This document shows, one piece after another, positions 16,708 through 25,847 of a DNA stretch of 64,000 bases. The notes below the pieces were generated by a model. That model worked only from the letters and a program-made list of their open reading frames with translations. It did no database searches and was not told the DNA's origin. Origin of the DNA: Candidatus Eiseniibacteriota bacterium (GTDB lineage: Bacteria; Eisenbacteria; RBG-16-71-46; CAIMUX01); assembly GCA_016712505.1 (NCBI GenBank), contig JADJQY010000002.1, positions 496,001 through 560,000 of the forward strand, in the 5' to 3' direction. The translations under genes and the position numbers were made by a program. Numbering within the stretch: position 1 is the first letter of the stretch; every line of letters begins with the position of its first letter.

Positions 16708-19113
16708 CTGTATTCCGATTCCTCGTCGATCCCGTTCGAGTCCCGCCCGAACCCGGAGTCCGATCCGCTGACCCAGGGCCTGAACCCGGTGCAACGGGAA
16801 GCCGTGTTGCACGGCGAGGGGCCGGTCCTGGTGCTCGCCGGTGCGGGAAGCGGAAAGACGCGCGTTCTCACCCGGCGCCTGGCGCACCTGATCCTCCGGC
16901 GCGACGTTCCGCCCGATCGCGTCCTGGCCGTGACCTTCACCAACAAGGCCGCCGACGAGATGAAGAAGCGGGTTGAGGCGATGCTCGGCTTCGAGGCGGC
17001 GGGGCTCTGGATCGGGACGTTTCACTCGATCTGCCTGCGGCTCCTGCGGCGCCACTCCGATCGTCTGGGCTTCACCGGCCCGATCACCGTCTTCGACGAC
17101 GACGACCAGACCTCATTGCTCAAGGAGGTGTTGAAGGCTCACAACAGCGACACCGAGACCCCGAAAGTCCGCGAGTTGAAGTCGATTCTGGGCATGGCGA
17201 AGAACAAACTCTGGTCCCCGGACGACCTGATCGAGGAGTGGGACCATCGCGACGCCGTGCGGTTTGCCGAGCTCTACCGGACCTATCAAAAGCGGTTGCG
17301 GGCGCAGAACGGCGCCGACTTCGACGACCTGCTCTTTCTCGCGGTCAAGCTACTCGAGGAACAAGAAGAGGTGGGGGACCACTACGCGCGGAAGTTCCAG
17401 TACGTGCTGGTCGACGAGTACCAGGATACCAACCACGCCCAGTTCCGGCTGGTCCGCCGACTGGGAGCCGGCTGGAACAACGTGATGGTGGTGGGGGATG
17501 ACGACCAGTCGATCTATCGCTGGCGCGGGGCCGACATCACCAACATCCTCTCCTTCGAGCAACACTTTCGCAATGCGCGCGCCCTCTCCATGACGCAGAA
17601 CTACCGCTCCACCCAGAACATCCTGGCCATTGCTCAGGCGGTGGTGGAGAAGAACGAGGGGCGGCGCGACAAGTCGATCTGGACCGAGAACCCCTCCGGC
17701 GAGCCGGTGGGGTTGACCCTGGCGCAGGACGAGGAAGAGGAGGCGCGGGTCATCGTCTCCCGCATCAAGGACGGGATGCGGAGCGGAGCCTGGGCGGCGG
17801 GTGAAGTCGCCGTTCTCTATCGCGTCCATGCACAATCCCGCGCGATCGAAGAGGCCTGCCTGGTACTCGGCCTCGACTACCTGATCGTCGGCGGCGTTGC
17901 GTTCTACCAGCGGCGCGAGGTGAAGGACCTGGTCGCCTACCTCAAGCTCGCGCTCAACCCTCGCGACGAGGTCAGCTTCCGGCGGGTGCTCACCGCGCCC
18001 AAACGGGGCATCGGCGACAAGGGGCGCGAGCAGATCGAGGCGGTGGCGCTGCGGCAAGGGGGAGACTACGTCGCCGCGCTCTCGGCGCTCGATGGATCCT
18101 CCGGTCTTAAGGGGAAAGCACTCAAGAGCGGCATCGAGCTTGGCCACCTGCTCGAGGATCTCGCCCGGCGAAAGAACGACGGGCCGGAGGCGCTGCTCAA
18201 GACGGTGGTCGAACGCACCGATTACGAGAGCTTCCTGCGCGAAACCGAAGGTCCGGACTTCGAGGAACGCTGGGCCAACGTGCAGGAACTCCTCGAAGGC
18301 GCGGCCCGCTTCGAGCGCGCTCGCGGTCAGGATTCGCTCGAGGCCTACCTCGATCAGATCGCCCTCTACACCAACCTCGATCGCGGACAGCTCAGCGCCG
18401 ATCGGATCACCCTGATGACGGTGCACAATGCCAAGGGGCTGGAGTTTCCGGTGGTATTCATCACCGGGATCGAGGAAGGACTCTTCCCCCACGCCTCGTC
18501 GTACTCCGACCCGGCGGAACTCGAGGAGGAGCGACGCCTGTTCTATGTCGCCGCCACGCGAGCCATGAAGCGGCTGTTCCTCAGTGCCTCGCTCGACCGC
18601 CGTCGCATGAACCGGATGAGCGATGGCGGCCCCTCGCGCTTTCTCGACGAGATCCCGCGCGATCGCGTGCAGGAGTTCAGCAGCCCCGGGATCCGGAGCC
18701 GATCGGCCTTCGGACTCCACGGCGGCGGTTACGGGAGCGCTGGCTATGGCGGCGCGGGACGCGGCGCCGCCTACGGTGCGGGCGGTGTCACCGGCCGCGG
18801 GCGCGCCCCCGGCGGGTCGCAGATCAGCGACGATCTGCCACTTCCGTGGGACGACGACCCTCCCGCCGGTTCGAGCGAAGTCGGGGCTGGACAGGGCGGG
18901 CTGTTCGATCGACACTCGGCCCTGGACGAGCCGGTCGTGCACCGGACGCCGCAGGCCCGATCCCTCCGGGGAAGCCGGGTCGAACATGCCGTCTTCGGCA
19001 CCGGACGGGTCGTGGACGAGGACGGCAGCGGCCCTGACGCCCGGTTGACCATCGAGTTTCCCGGTTTCGGAAAGAAGAAGATCGTCGCCCGATACGTGCA
19101 ACCGGTTGCCTAG
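16708..19113 (+). CDS. uvrD: UvrD/PcrA-type DNA helicase (CTG start proposed)
   Basis: 3'-5' superfamily 1A helicase for repair and replication restart. All motifs are present: GLNPVQREAV (Q motif), GAGSGKT (about 45-51), FTNKAADEMKKR, VDEYQDTN, VGDDDQSIYRWRGAD, NYRST, VHNAKGLEFPVVF and FYVAATRAMKRL. A glycine-rich linker (about 670-700) leads to a PcrA-like C-terminal Tudor-type domain (EHAVFGTGRVVDEDG to KKIVARYVQ). Starting at GTG 16789 would cut off the conserved LNP of the Q motif and has no Shine-Dalgarno. CTG 16708 has a perfect one, so I give 801 residues. Confidence 0.93.
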   Translation: MYSDSSSIPFESRPNPESDPLTQGLNPVQREAVLHGEGPVLVLAGAGSGKTRVLTRRLAHLILRRDVPPDRVLAVTFTNKAADEMKKRVEAMLGFEAAGLWIGTFHSICLRLLRRHSDRLGFTGPITVFDDDDQTSLLKEVLKAHNSDTETPKVRELKSILGMAKNKLWSPDDLIEEWDHRDAVRFAELYRTYQKRLRAQNGADFDDLLFLAVKLLEEQEEVGDHYARKFQYVLVDEYQDTNHAQFRLVRRLGAGWNNVMVVGDDDQSIYRWRGADITNILSFEQHFRNARALSMTQNYRSTQNILAIAQAVVEKNEGRRDKSIWTENPSGEPVGLTLAQDEEEEARVIVSRIKDGMRSGAWAAGEVAVLYRVHAQSRAIEEACLVLGLDYLIVGGVAFYQRREVKDLVAYLKLALNPRDEVSFRRVLTAPKRGIGDKGREQIEAVALRQGGDYVAALSALDGSSGLKGKALKSGIELGHLLEDLARRKNDGPEALLKTVVERTDYESFLRETEGPDFEERWANVQELLEGAARFERARGQDSLEAYLDQIALYTNLDRGQLSADRITLMTVHNAKGLEFPVVFITGIEEGLFPHASSYSDPAELEEERRLFYVAATRAMKRLFLSASLDRRRMNRMSDGGPSRFLDEIPRDRVQEFSSPGIRSRSAFGLHGGGYGSAGYGGAGRGAAYGAGGVTGRGRAPGGSQISDDLPLPWDDDPPAGSSEVGAGQGGLFDRHSALDEPVVHRTPQARSLRGSRVEHAVFGTGRVVDEDGSGPDARLTIEFPGFGKKKIVARYVQPVA

Positions 19114-19144
19114 GCGGGGCGTCGAACGCTTCCTGGAGGAAATC

Positions 19145-19630
19145 GTGCCGCGTCCCTTCGCTCTCGTACCTCCGCGCTCCCCAAGATTCTCGTCGTTTCG
19201 ATCCACGGCGTGGATCGGGGTTGTTCTCCTCGCCATCTGCTGTTCCGGCTGCGCCTCGCTGCTCGGGTTCGGCATCGGCGCTGCGATCGACAACGCCGCG
19301 GCAACGGAGGAACCGGCCACCTTCGCGGCGCTCGACGCCCGGGAGGGGTCCAAGGTCGAGCTGGTCCTGGCCGACGGGCTGCGACGGAGCGGCGTGCTCC
19401 GGGTCACCGCCTCGGAAACGGACACGCTCGTCACCCTGGTCGAGCGGGGTGGGGGAGGGACGATCTTTGCCTCGGCGAACCCGGGAACGGCGACCAGGCC
19501 GATTTCCGAGGTTTCCGCAGTGCGGGTGCGTCCTCACACCGCACGGAGCCTCTTCGGCGGGCTCGGCCTCTTGATCGACAGCTCGGTCCTTCTCATTGGG
19601 CTTCAGATGTCGGACTGGGGCCTGCGCTGA
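19145..19630 (+). CDS. Small predicted lipoprotein, function unknown
   Basis: 161 residues. After a basic N-terminus comes a hydrophobic stretch ending LAICCSGC, a plausible lipobox, so it probably is lipid-anchored in an envelope membrane. The remainder contains a glycine/alanine-rich segment and a small beta-rich region (SKVELVLADGLRRSGVLRV) reminiscent of SH3/LSM-like strands, then a hydrophobic C-terminus. I do not recognise the family. GTG 19145 follows GGAGGA; the frame opens further upstream but overlaps uvrD without a ribosome site. Confidence 0.6.
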   Translation: MPRPFALVPPRSPRFSSFRSTAWIGVVLLAICCSGCASLLGFGIGAAIDNAAATEEPATFAALDAREGSKVELVLADGLRRSGVLRVTASETDTLVTLVERGGGGTIFASANPGTATRPISEVSAVRVRPHTARSLFGGLGLLIDSSVLLIGLQMSDWGLR

Positions 19631-19672
19631 GCGCGCCCGCGCGGCGTCATCACCTCTGCACGCAGGCCGATC

Positions 19673-19701
19673 TTGGCAACGCCGCGTCCGACGGGCAGAA
19701 T
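19673..19701 (+). promoter_or_regulatory. Candidate promoter for gatCAB
   Basis: TTGGCA, 17 bases, then CAGAAT, about 75 bases before the gatC start. The -35 matches five of six consensus bases; the -10 four of six. Confidence 0.4.
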
Positions 19702-19777
19702 GGCGCGACCTGATCGACCCCCTGTCGCGCCCTGCGGCGGGAGTCGGAGCCGGCGACATTCTTCCGACGGAGGGGAC

Positions 19778-20092
19778 GTGCTCAGGCCCGAGGATTTGGA
19801 TCATCTCTGCCGTCTGGCCCGACTGCGGCTGCCGGAGTCGGAACGAGCCGGGTTGCGAGAGGACCTCGATCGCATCCTGCAGTATATGGAGTCGCTGAAC
19901 GAACTCGATACCTCCTTGGTCTTCGAGGGGTCGGAAGATTCGGTCGAATCGGCCTGGCGCCCGGACCTGCCGGGAGAGGCGCCGGTCGACCAGGTCGGTC
20001 TCGCCCTGCGCGGGGCTCCGCTGACCTTGGATGGCCACTTCGCGGTGCCGGGGGTGCTGGCCCGAGACGCCGCTCGCGGGGACGAAGCGTGA
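19778..20092 (+). CDS. gatC: Aspartyl/glutamyl-tRNA amidotransferase subunit C
   Basis: Small (104 residues) belt-like subunit that holds GatA and GatB together. LRPEDLDHLCRLARLRLPE and the central LQYMESLNELDT segment are typical of GatC, with a proline-rich tail. GTG 19778 is used because GGAGGGG lies upstream. The stop overlaps the GTG of gatA by four bases. Confidence 0.92.
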   Translation: MLRPEDLDHLCRLARLRLPESERAGLREDLDRILQYMESLNELDTSLVFEGSEDSVESAWRPDLPGEAPVDQVGLALRGAPLTLDGHFAVPGVLARDAARGDEA

Positions 20093-21606
20093 GCGACCTC
20101 CTGCGTCTGTCGGCGAGCGAGATCGCGGCCCAGGTGAGCCGGGGCGGACTGCGCGCCTCGGCCGTGATCGAGGCCGCGCTGGCGCGGATCGCGGAGGTCG
20201 ATCCGCAGGTCCATGCGTTTCTCTCCCTCCGCGCAGAACCTGCCCGGCGGAGGGCGGAGGAGATCGATCAGCGGGTCCGGAGCGGAGCGCGCGTCGGATC
20301 GCTGGCCGGGGTCCCGGTTGCGGTCAAGGACAACCTCTGCGACCAGGACGGCAGCGCCACCTGCGCCAGTCGCATCCTGGAACGGTTTCGCCCCAGCTAC
20401 TCGGCCACCGCGCTACGGCGCGTCGAGGCGGAGGACGCGATCGTCATCGGCAAGACCAACCTCGACGAGTTTGCCATGGGTTCGTCGAACGAGAACTCGG
20501 CCTTCGGTCCGACGCACAATCCATGGGATCTCGACCGCGTTCCCGGTGGATCGAGCGGTGGTTCGGCTGCGGCGGTTGCGGCGGGGGAGGCGGTGCTCAG
20601 CCTCGGTTCCGACACCGGCGGGTCGGTGCGACAACCGGCCGCTTTCTGCGGACTGGTGGCACTCAAGCCGCAGTACGGGCATCTCTCGCGCCATGGGCTG
20701 GTCGCCTTCGCCTCGAGCCTCGATCAGATCGGTCCAATGGCCAGGAGCGCCCGGGACTGCGCGCTGCTGTTCAACGCGGTCGCCGGCCACGATCCCCGCG
20801 ATGCCACCAGCCTGTCCCGGGATCCACGGATCGAGCTCGCGCAGCTCGAGACCTTGCCCGACGATCTCCGCCTGGGCGTCCCGCGCGCCTGGCTGGGCGA
20901 GGGGCTCGATCCCGAGATCCGCTCCGCCTTCGAGGCGACCTGCGCGCGCTTCGAAGCGTGCGGCGCGCACCTGGTCGATCTCGAGCTACCCGATCCGAGG
21001 CACGCCATCTCGACCTACTACATCCTGGCCAACGCCGAGGCTTCGTCGAACCTGGCCCGGTTCGACGGCGTGCGCTACGGCCACCGGGCCGAGGGGGTCC
21101 ACGATCTGCACGCGATGTACGAGCGGAGCCGCGGCGAGGGGTTCGGACCGGAGGTGAAGCGCCGGATCCTGATGGGAACCTTCGTTCTCTCGAGCGGCTA
21201 CTACGAGGCGTTCTATGCCAAGGCCCAGGCGGCGCGACGGCTGCTCAGGCGGGCGTTCGATCAGGCACTCGAGACGGTGCACGCCATTCTGATTCCGACC
21301 GCGCCCACCGCTGCCTTTCGCCTCGGGGAGAAGTCCGGGGATCCGCTCGCGATGTACCTCTCGGACATCTACACCATCACCTCGAACCTGGTCGGTCACC
21401 CGGCGGTCTCGTTCCCTGCCGGGGCGACGCAGGAGGGACTGCCGATCGGGATGCAACTCTGCGGGCGCGCCGGGGACGAACGGACCTTGCTGGCCCTGGT
21501 GCAGGCGCACGAGGGGCGTCACGATGGCGTCGGTGCGGCGCGATCCGCGGCCAGTCCGGTCACCGGACTCCTCGGCCGCGGACCGGCCGGCGAGGGGTGG
21601 AGATGA
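20089..21606 (+). CDS. gatA: Aspartyl/glutamyl-tRNA amidotransferase subunit A
   Basis: Amidase-signature subunit that frees ammonia from glutamine for conversion of Glu-tRNA(Gln)/Asp-tRNA(Asn). The Ser-cisSer-Lys triad can be placed: Lys in PVAVKDNLC (about 80), cis-Ser in GGSSGGSAAAVAAG (about 155) and nucleophile Ser in GSDTGGSVRQPA (about 178). Length 505 is slightly above normal. Start GTG lies within the gatC stop (GTGA), and the stop overlaps gatB (ATGA). Confidence 0.96.
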   Translation: MSDLLRLSASEIAAQVSRGGLRASAVIEAALARIAEVDPQVHAFLSLRAEPARRRAEEIDQRVRSGARVGSLAGVPVAVKDNLCDQDGSATCASRILERFRPSYSATALRRVEAEDAIVIGKTNLDEFAMGSSNENSAFGPTHNPWDLDRVPGGSSGGSAAAVAAGEAVLSLGSDTGGSVRQPAAFCGLVALKPQYGHLSRHGLVAFASSLDQIGPMARSARDCALLFNAVAGHDPRDATSLSRDPRIELAQLETLPDDLRLGVPRAWLGEGLDPEIRSAFEATCARFEACGAHLVDLELPDPRHAISTYYILANAEASSNLARFDGVRYGHRAEGVHDLHAMYERSRGEGFGPEVKRRILMGTFVLSSGYYEAFYAKAQAARRLLRRAFDQALETVHAILIPTAPTAAFRLGEKSGDPLAMYLSDIYTITSNLVGHPAVSFPAGATQEGLPIGMQLCGRAGDERTLLALVQAHEGRHDGVGAARSAASPVTGLLGRGPAGEGWR

Positions 21607-23135
21607 GCCGCGAGTCGAGCCAGGCGAATCGCAGTCGCGAGGCGCAACAGGAGGCGGAACAGACTGCGGCGCGGCTGGCGGTCGCTCTCTCGTCGTGGGA
21701 GGCGGTCATCGGCCTCGAGGTGCATGCGCAACTCCGCACCCGGACCAAGCTCTTCTGCGCCTGCTCGACCGCCTTCGGCGCGGAGCCGAATTCGCAGGTC
21801 TGCCCGGTCTGTCTCGGCCACCCGGGAGTGCTCCCGGTGCCCAACCGGGAGGCGGTCGTGCTGGCCGTGCGGATGGGGCTCGCCACCGGCTGCGCCGTGC
21901 GCGAGCGTTCGATCTGGGCGCGCAAGAACTACTTCTATCCCGATCTGCCGAAGAACTACCAGATCACCCAGTTCGATCGCCCGATCTGTGAGCACGGGGA
22001 GGTCCGCTTCGCCGTCGCGGCCGGGCCGAGGAGCGCGCGGCTCCGCCGGATCCACCTGGAGGAGGATGCCGGAAAGTCGAAGCACCCGGAGAAAGCGGGC
22101 GAGACTCTTTCGCGCATCGACCTCAACCGTTGTGGCACTCCGCTGATCGAGATCGTGAGTGAACCCGATCTGCGTGGCCCGGAGGAGGCCTACGCCTATC
22201 TTGCCGCGCTGAAGGAGATCCTGGAGCACACCGGGGTCTGCGACGGCAACATGGAGGAAGGGTCGCTCCGCTGCGACGCCAACGTCTCGGTGCGGCGGCG
22301 CGGAGAAACGGCACTCGGCACGCGGACCGAGCTCAAGAACCTGAACTCCTTCCGCTTCGTGGAGAAGGCGATCATCTACGAGATCCTCCGACAGATTGCG
22401 CGGCTCGAGACCGGGGGGACGATCGAGCAGGAGACGCTCCTCTGGGAACCGGCCCTTGGGCGGACGCGCACCATGCGCAGCAAGGAAGATGCGCACGACT
22501 ACCGTTACTTCCCGGAGCCCGATCTTCCCCCGTTGATCGTCTCGCCCGACTGGATCGCGGAGATCGCGCTCGCGTTGCCCGAGCTGCCGGAAGCGAAGCG
22601 GGCGCGCCTGCGTCGGGCCTACGGATTGGGGGAGGGAGAGGTTGAAATCCTCGTCCGCCAGCCCGAGGTCTGCGACTACTTCGAGCAGGTCGTGGCGGGC
22701 GGCGGGGACTCGCGCCTCGCCTCGGTCTGGGTCCTGACCGAGCTGGTGGGGCATCTGAATCGGTTGGGTCGGCAGATCACCGACTCGCCCGTGCCGGTGC
22801 CGGAGATGGTCGCCCTGCTCCAGCGGCTCGCGGCCGGAAAGCTGACCGGCAAACTGGCCAAGATGGCCCTGGAGGAGATGGTCGACACCGGTTCCACCGC
22901 GGAGTTGGTGATCCAGGCCCACGGGTGGGAGGTGGTCTCGGACGACCGGGCGATCCTGCAGTTCATCGATGCGGTGATCGCCTCCAATCCCGCCGGCGTG
23001 GCCGAGTACCGGGCTGGAAAGGACTCGAACTTTCGCTGGTTAGTCGGGCAGGTGATGAAGCTGTCTCGCGGACAGGTCGATCCCCGCCGGACCGAGGAAC
23101 TGTTGCGGCAAGCGCTGGCTGACCCGGACGCCTGA
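21603..23135 (+). CDS. gatB: Aspartyl/glutamyl-tRNA amidotransferase subunit B
   Basis: tRNA-binding, kinase-like subunit that phosphorylates and transamidates the mischarged aminoacyl-tRNA. GLEVHAQLRTRTKLFCAC starts near residue 38. The zinc-type cysteines (CAC, CPVC), YFYPDLPKNYQITQ, RIHLEEDAGKSKH and the C-terminal YqeY-like tail are present. The first ~35 residues are a polar, Glu/Gln-rich extension. The gene overlaps gatA by four bases and completes a C-A-B operon. Confidence 0.96.
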   Translation: MSRESSQANRSREAQQEAEQTAARLAVALSSWEAVIGLEVHAQLRTRTKLFCACSTAFGAEPNSQVCPVCLGHPGVLPVPNREAVVLAVRMGLATGCAVRERSIWARKNYFYPDLPKNYQITQFDRPICEHGEVRFAVAAGPRSARLRRIHLEEDAGKSKHPEKAGETLSRIDLNRCGTPLIEIVSEPDLRGPEEAYAYLAALKEILEHTGVCDGNMEEGSLRCDANVSVRRRGETALGTRTELKNLNSFRFVEKAIIYEILRQIARLETGGTIEQETLLWEPALGRTRTMRSKEDAHDYRYFPEPDLPPLIVSPDWIAEIALALPELPEAKRARLRRAYGLGEGEVEILVRQPEVCDYFEQVVAGGGDSRLASVWVLTELVGHLNRLGRQITDSPVPVPEMVALLQRLAAGKLTGKLAKMALEEMVDTGSTAELVIQAHGWEVVSDDRAILQFIDAVIASNPAGVAEYRAGKDSNFRWLVGQVMKLSRGQVDPRRTEELLRQALADPDA

Positions 23136-23137
23136 CC

Positions 23138-24514
23138 ATGCTCTGGATCCGGCGCGGACAGGATGCCTTGCGGTGGGATGGCTACCGCCTCTTCGGACGA
23201 CCTCCCGTCCTGTCCCCACCACCGTGGGCGCTCACCGAGCGCGTCTGGGACGTACTGGGGATCGCATCGGCCGCCGCGCGGCTGGCGCCGGAGTCGCTCC
23301 AGCCGCTGCTCGACGCCCTCCCTCGAGGCCTCAAACGGATTGCGCTGGTCGTTCCGGACGCGACCCGCGTCGGTGCCTGGCAGTCGGTGTTGCCAGAGTT
23401 GATCCGTGCTTTGCTCGCGCGGAGCGAAGCCCGTCTCCTGGTTCTCGTCGCGACCGGAACGCATCTGCCGGTCTCCGCGGCGGAGATCGCCCGTCACCTC
23501 CGCATTGATGCCCTTGGATCTGACGATCAGACCCGGATCGAGGTGATCCAGAACTCGGCCGCGGGTGAGGACCGACGCCGCGAGCTGGGTCGGACCGAGC
23601 AGGAGACCCCCGTCCGGCTGCTGCGCGACTATCTCGAGGCCGATCTACGGATCGGTCTGGGGGAGGTCACGTATCATTACTTCGCCGGATTCGGCGGGGG
23701 GCCGAAGCTGGTCTTCCCCGGCCTGGCGGATCTGCACGGAGCGCGGCACAACCATCGTCTGGCCCTCTCTGCGGATCGAGCGCGCCTGGAACGTGGCGCC
23801 GCCGCGGGGGAACTGCGGGCCAACCCGGTCCACCAGGATCTGCTCGAGGCGTACCGTTTCGCGCCGCTCGACTGGACGCTCGCGCCGGTGGCCGTGCCGC
23901 CGGTCCGGCCCGATCCCGCGCGCCCCGAACCGTATCCGATTCAGCTGGAAGTGGGGCGCGACCTCGAAGGATGGGAGCGCGCCTGTCGGCGCCACGATCT
24001 GCTCCACCGCGTGCCGTTCACTGCGCGGCCGAAACTCCTGATCGCGGATGCCGGCGGCGAACCGCGCGATCACACCTTGCTCCAGGCGCACAAGTCGCTC
24101 CAGCACGCGATCCACTTCGTCGAACCGGGAACGCGCATCTTGCTCGTTGCGGCGTGCCGCGGCGGCTACGGCAGCACCCTGCTCCAAGAGACCGAGTGCG
24201 GTCGGCTCCAAGAGACCGCGTGCGGTCGGCCCCAGGAGTCCGCCCGCGGTGCCGGCCACGATCCGGGTTCAGCGGAGGATCTGCTCCACGTTCAGACCCG
24301 CGTGGCCCTCCGATTGGCCACAGCGCGAAATCCGATCGGCCTCTGGTCCGATCTTCCCGCCGCGGAAGTGCAGCGCATCGGGTTCGTTCCGCTCGAGCAG
24401 GCCGCGGACGCCCTCTCCTTCCTGCGCGAGGCCGGGAGTGAACCGACCTGGGGTTTCCTCCCCCGCGCGGAACGCTTTCTTCCCGCCGCCGGGTGGCTCG
24501 GGGGAGGGCATTGA
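23138..24514 (+). CDS. larA: LarA-like (DUF2088) nickel-pincer enzyme
   Basis: 458 residues of the lactate racemase LarA family, whose members use a nickel-pincer nucleotide cofactor to racemise or epimerise 2-hydroxy acids. Visible family motifs: VVPDATRVG (about 70), ATGTHLPVS (catalytic-His region, about 108), YFAGFGGGPKLVFPG with the cofactor-linking Lys (about 190) and RHNHRL (about 205). The specific substrate is unknown; LarB, LarC and LarE are not in the window. An 8-residue repeat (LQETECGR, LQETACGR, PQESARGA) interrupts the C-terminal part. It begins two bases after gatB. Confidence 0.82.
   Translation: MLWIRRGQDALRWDGYRLFGRPPVLSPPPWALTERVWDVLGIASAAARLAPESLQPLLDALPRGLKRIALVVPDATRVGAWQSVLPELIRALLARSEARLLVLVATGTHLPVSAAEIARHLRIDALGSDDQTRIEVIQNSAAGEDRRRELGRTEQETPVRLLRDYLEADLRIGLGEVTYHYFAGFGGGPKLVFPGLADLHGARHNHRLALSADRARLERGAAAGELRANPVHQDLLEAYRFAPLDWTLAPVAVPPVRPDPARPEPYPIQLEVGRDLEGWERACRRHDLLHRVPFTARPKLLIADAGGEPRDHTLLQAHKSLQHAIHFVEPGTRILLVAACRGGYGSTLLQETECGRLQETACGRPQESARGAGHDPGSAEDLLHVQTRVALRLATARNPIGLWSDLPAAEVQRIGFVPLEQAADALSFLREAGSEPTWGFLPRAERFLPAAGWLGGGH
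24181..24252. repeat. Three 24-bp tandem repeats inside the larA-like gene
   Basis: Copies begin at 24181, 24205 and 24229; the first two differ at one base, the third has several changes. The unit is eight codons, so the frame is kept. LarA relatives are not expected to have this insertion. Confidence 0.85.
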
Positions 24515-24539
24515 CGCTGTTCCCGCTCGCGATTAGCTT
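24511..24539 (+). promoter_or_regulatory. Promoter giving a leaderless purD message
   Basis: TTGACG overlaps the larA stop; after 17 bases comes TAGCTT. Counting seven bases from the -10 places +1 exactly on the A of the purD ATG, and there is no Shine-Dalgarno before that ATG. Confidence 0.5.
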
Positions 24540-24545
24540 GGCCGG

Positions 24546-25847
24546 ATGAAAGTCCTCATCATCGGTTCAGGTGGCCGGGAACATGCGCTGGGCTGGGCGA
24601 TCGCCCGGCTCGCTCCCGGTACCCAGCTCCTCTTCGCCCCGGGAAACGCCGGCACCGAACAGATCGGAAAGAACTTCGCCGTGCGCGCGACCGATCTCGA
24701 TGCGCTCCTCCGCCTGAGCGAAGAGGAACGGCCGGATTTCACGCTGGTCGGCCCGGAGGCGCCCTTGGTCGCCGGCCTGGTCGACCGGTTTCGCGCCGCC
24801 GGGCGGGCGATCTTCGGTCCGACCCGCGCCGCGGCCGAGATCGAGGGAAGCAAGGTCTTCAGCAAGGACCTGCTCCGCCGGGCCAAGGTGCCGACCGCCG
24901 CCTTCGCCGTGACCCATAGCGCCTCCGAGGCGCGCGCGCGGCTCGAGTCGGTCGAGTACCCCCAGGTGATCAAGGTCGACGGGTTGGCCGCGGGCAAGGG
25001 GGTCTACATCGCCGGATCCCCCGAGGAGGCGCAGGCCGCGCTCGGGGAGATCTTCGACCAGGGTCGCTTCGGCGAAGCCGGGGCGCGGATCGTGATCGAG
25101 CAGTTTCTCGATGGCGAAGAGATCTCGGCCTTCGCGCTCTGCCGCGGTGAGGAGTTTCGCCTGCTGCCGTTCTCGCGCGACTACAAGCGGGTCGCGGACG
25201 GCGATCAGGGGCCTAACACCGGCGGGATGGGGGCGATCGCTCCGCATCCGCGCAGTGATGCCTGGCTCGATGCGGCCGTATCCACCCAGGTGTTCGCCCC
25301 GGTCCTCGCGGCTCTCGCCCGGGAGGGGCGGCCGTTCGACGGGTTGCTCTATGCCGGCCTCATGATGGTCGATCGCACTCCCTACGTGCTCGAGTTCAAT
25401 TGCCGCTTCGGAGATCCAGAGACCGAGGCCCTGATGCCGCTCATGGGGGATGGATTCGTCGCGGCGCTCGAGGCGGTTGCCCGACGCGAGGGGCCGCTGC
25501 CCGAGGTACGCTGCTGGAGTGAGTCCGGCCGGAGCGGATCTGCGTCGTCGGCGGGCCACTCCGCGACGGTCATCCTTGCCGCCGGGGGCTATCCGGGCGA
25601 GTACCAGACCGGCTTCCCGATTCGCGGCATCGAACGAGCCGAGGCTTACCCCGAGACGTTCGTGTTCCATGCCGGATCCGCGCGCGTCGGACATGATCTG
25701 CTGACCGCCGGCGGCCGTGTCCTGGCCGTCACCGGCCGAGCGGGCGATCCGATCACCGCGCTCGATCGCGCCTATGCCGCGGCCGATGCGATCGAATTCG
25801 AAGGCGCCTTTTGTCGTCGCGACATCGGAAGAGGAATCCGGCCATGA
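24546..25847 (+). CDS. purD: Phosphoribosylamine-glycine ligase
   Basis: ATP-grasp ligase joining glycine to phosphoribosylamine in purine synthesis. The N-terminal KVLIIGSGGREHALGWA, the GPEAPLVAGLVD loop, SKVFSKDLLRRAKVPTA, the grasp loop KVDGLAAGKGV and the metal-site LEFNCRFGDPETEALMP are all intact in 433 residues. The four-base ATGA overlap with the next gene means that the secreted protein downstream is translated with it. Confidence 0.96.
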   Translation: MKVLIIGSGGREHALGWAIARLAPGTQLLFAPGNAGTEQIGKNFAVRATDLDALLRLSEEERPDFTLVGPEAPLVAGLVDRFRAAGRAIFGPTRAAAEIEGSKVFSKDLLRRAKVPTAAFAVTHSASEARARLESVEYPQVIKVDGLAAGKGVYIAGSPEEAQAALGEIFDQGRFGEAGARIVIEQFLDGEEISAFALCRGEEFRLLPFSRDYKRVADGDQGPNTGGMGAIAPHPRSDAWLDAAVSTQVFAPVLAALAREGRPFDGLLYAGLMMVDRTPYVLEFNCRFGDPETEALMPLMGDGFVAALEAVARREGPLPEVRCWSESGRSGSASSAGHSATVILAAGGYPGEYQTGFPIRGIERAEAYPETFVFHAGSARVGHDLLTAGGRVLAVTGRAGDPITALDRAYAAADAIEFEGAFCRRDIGRGIRP

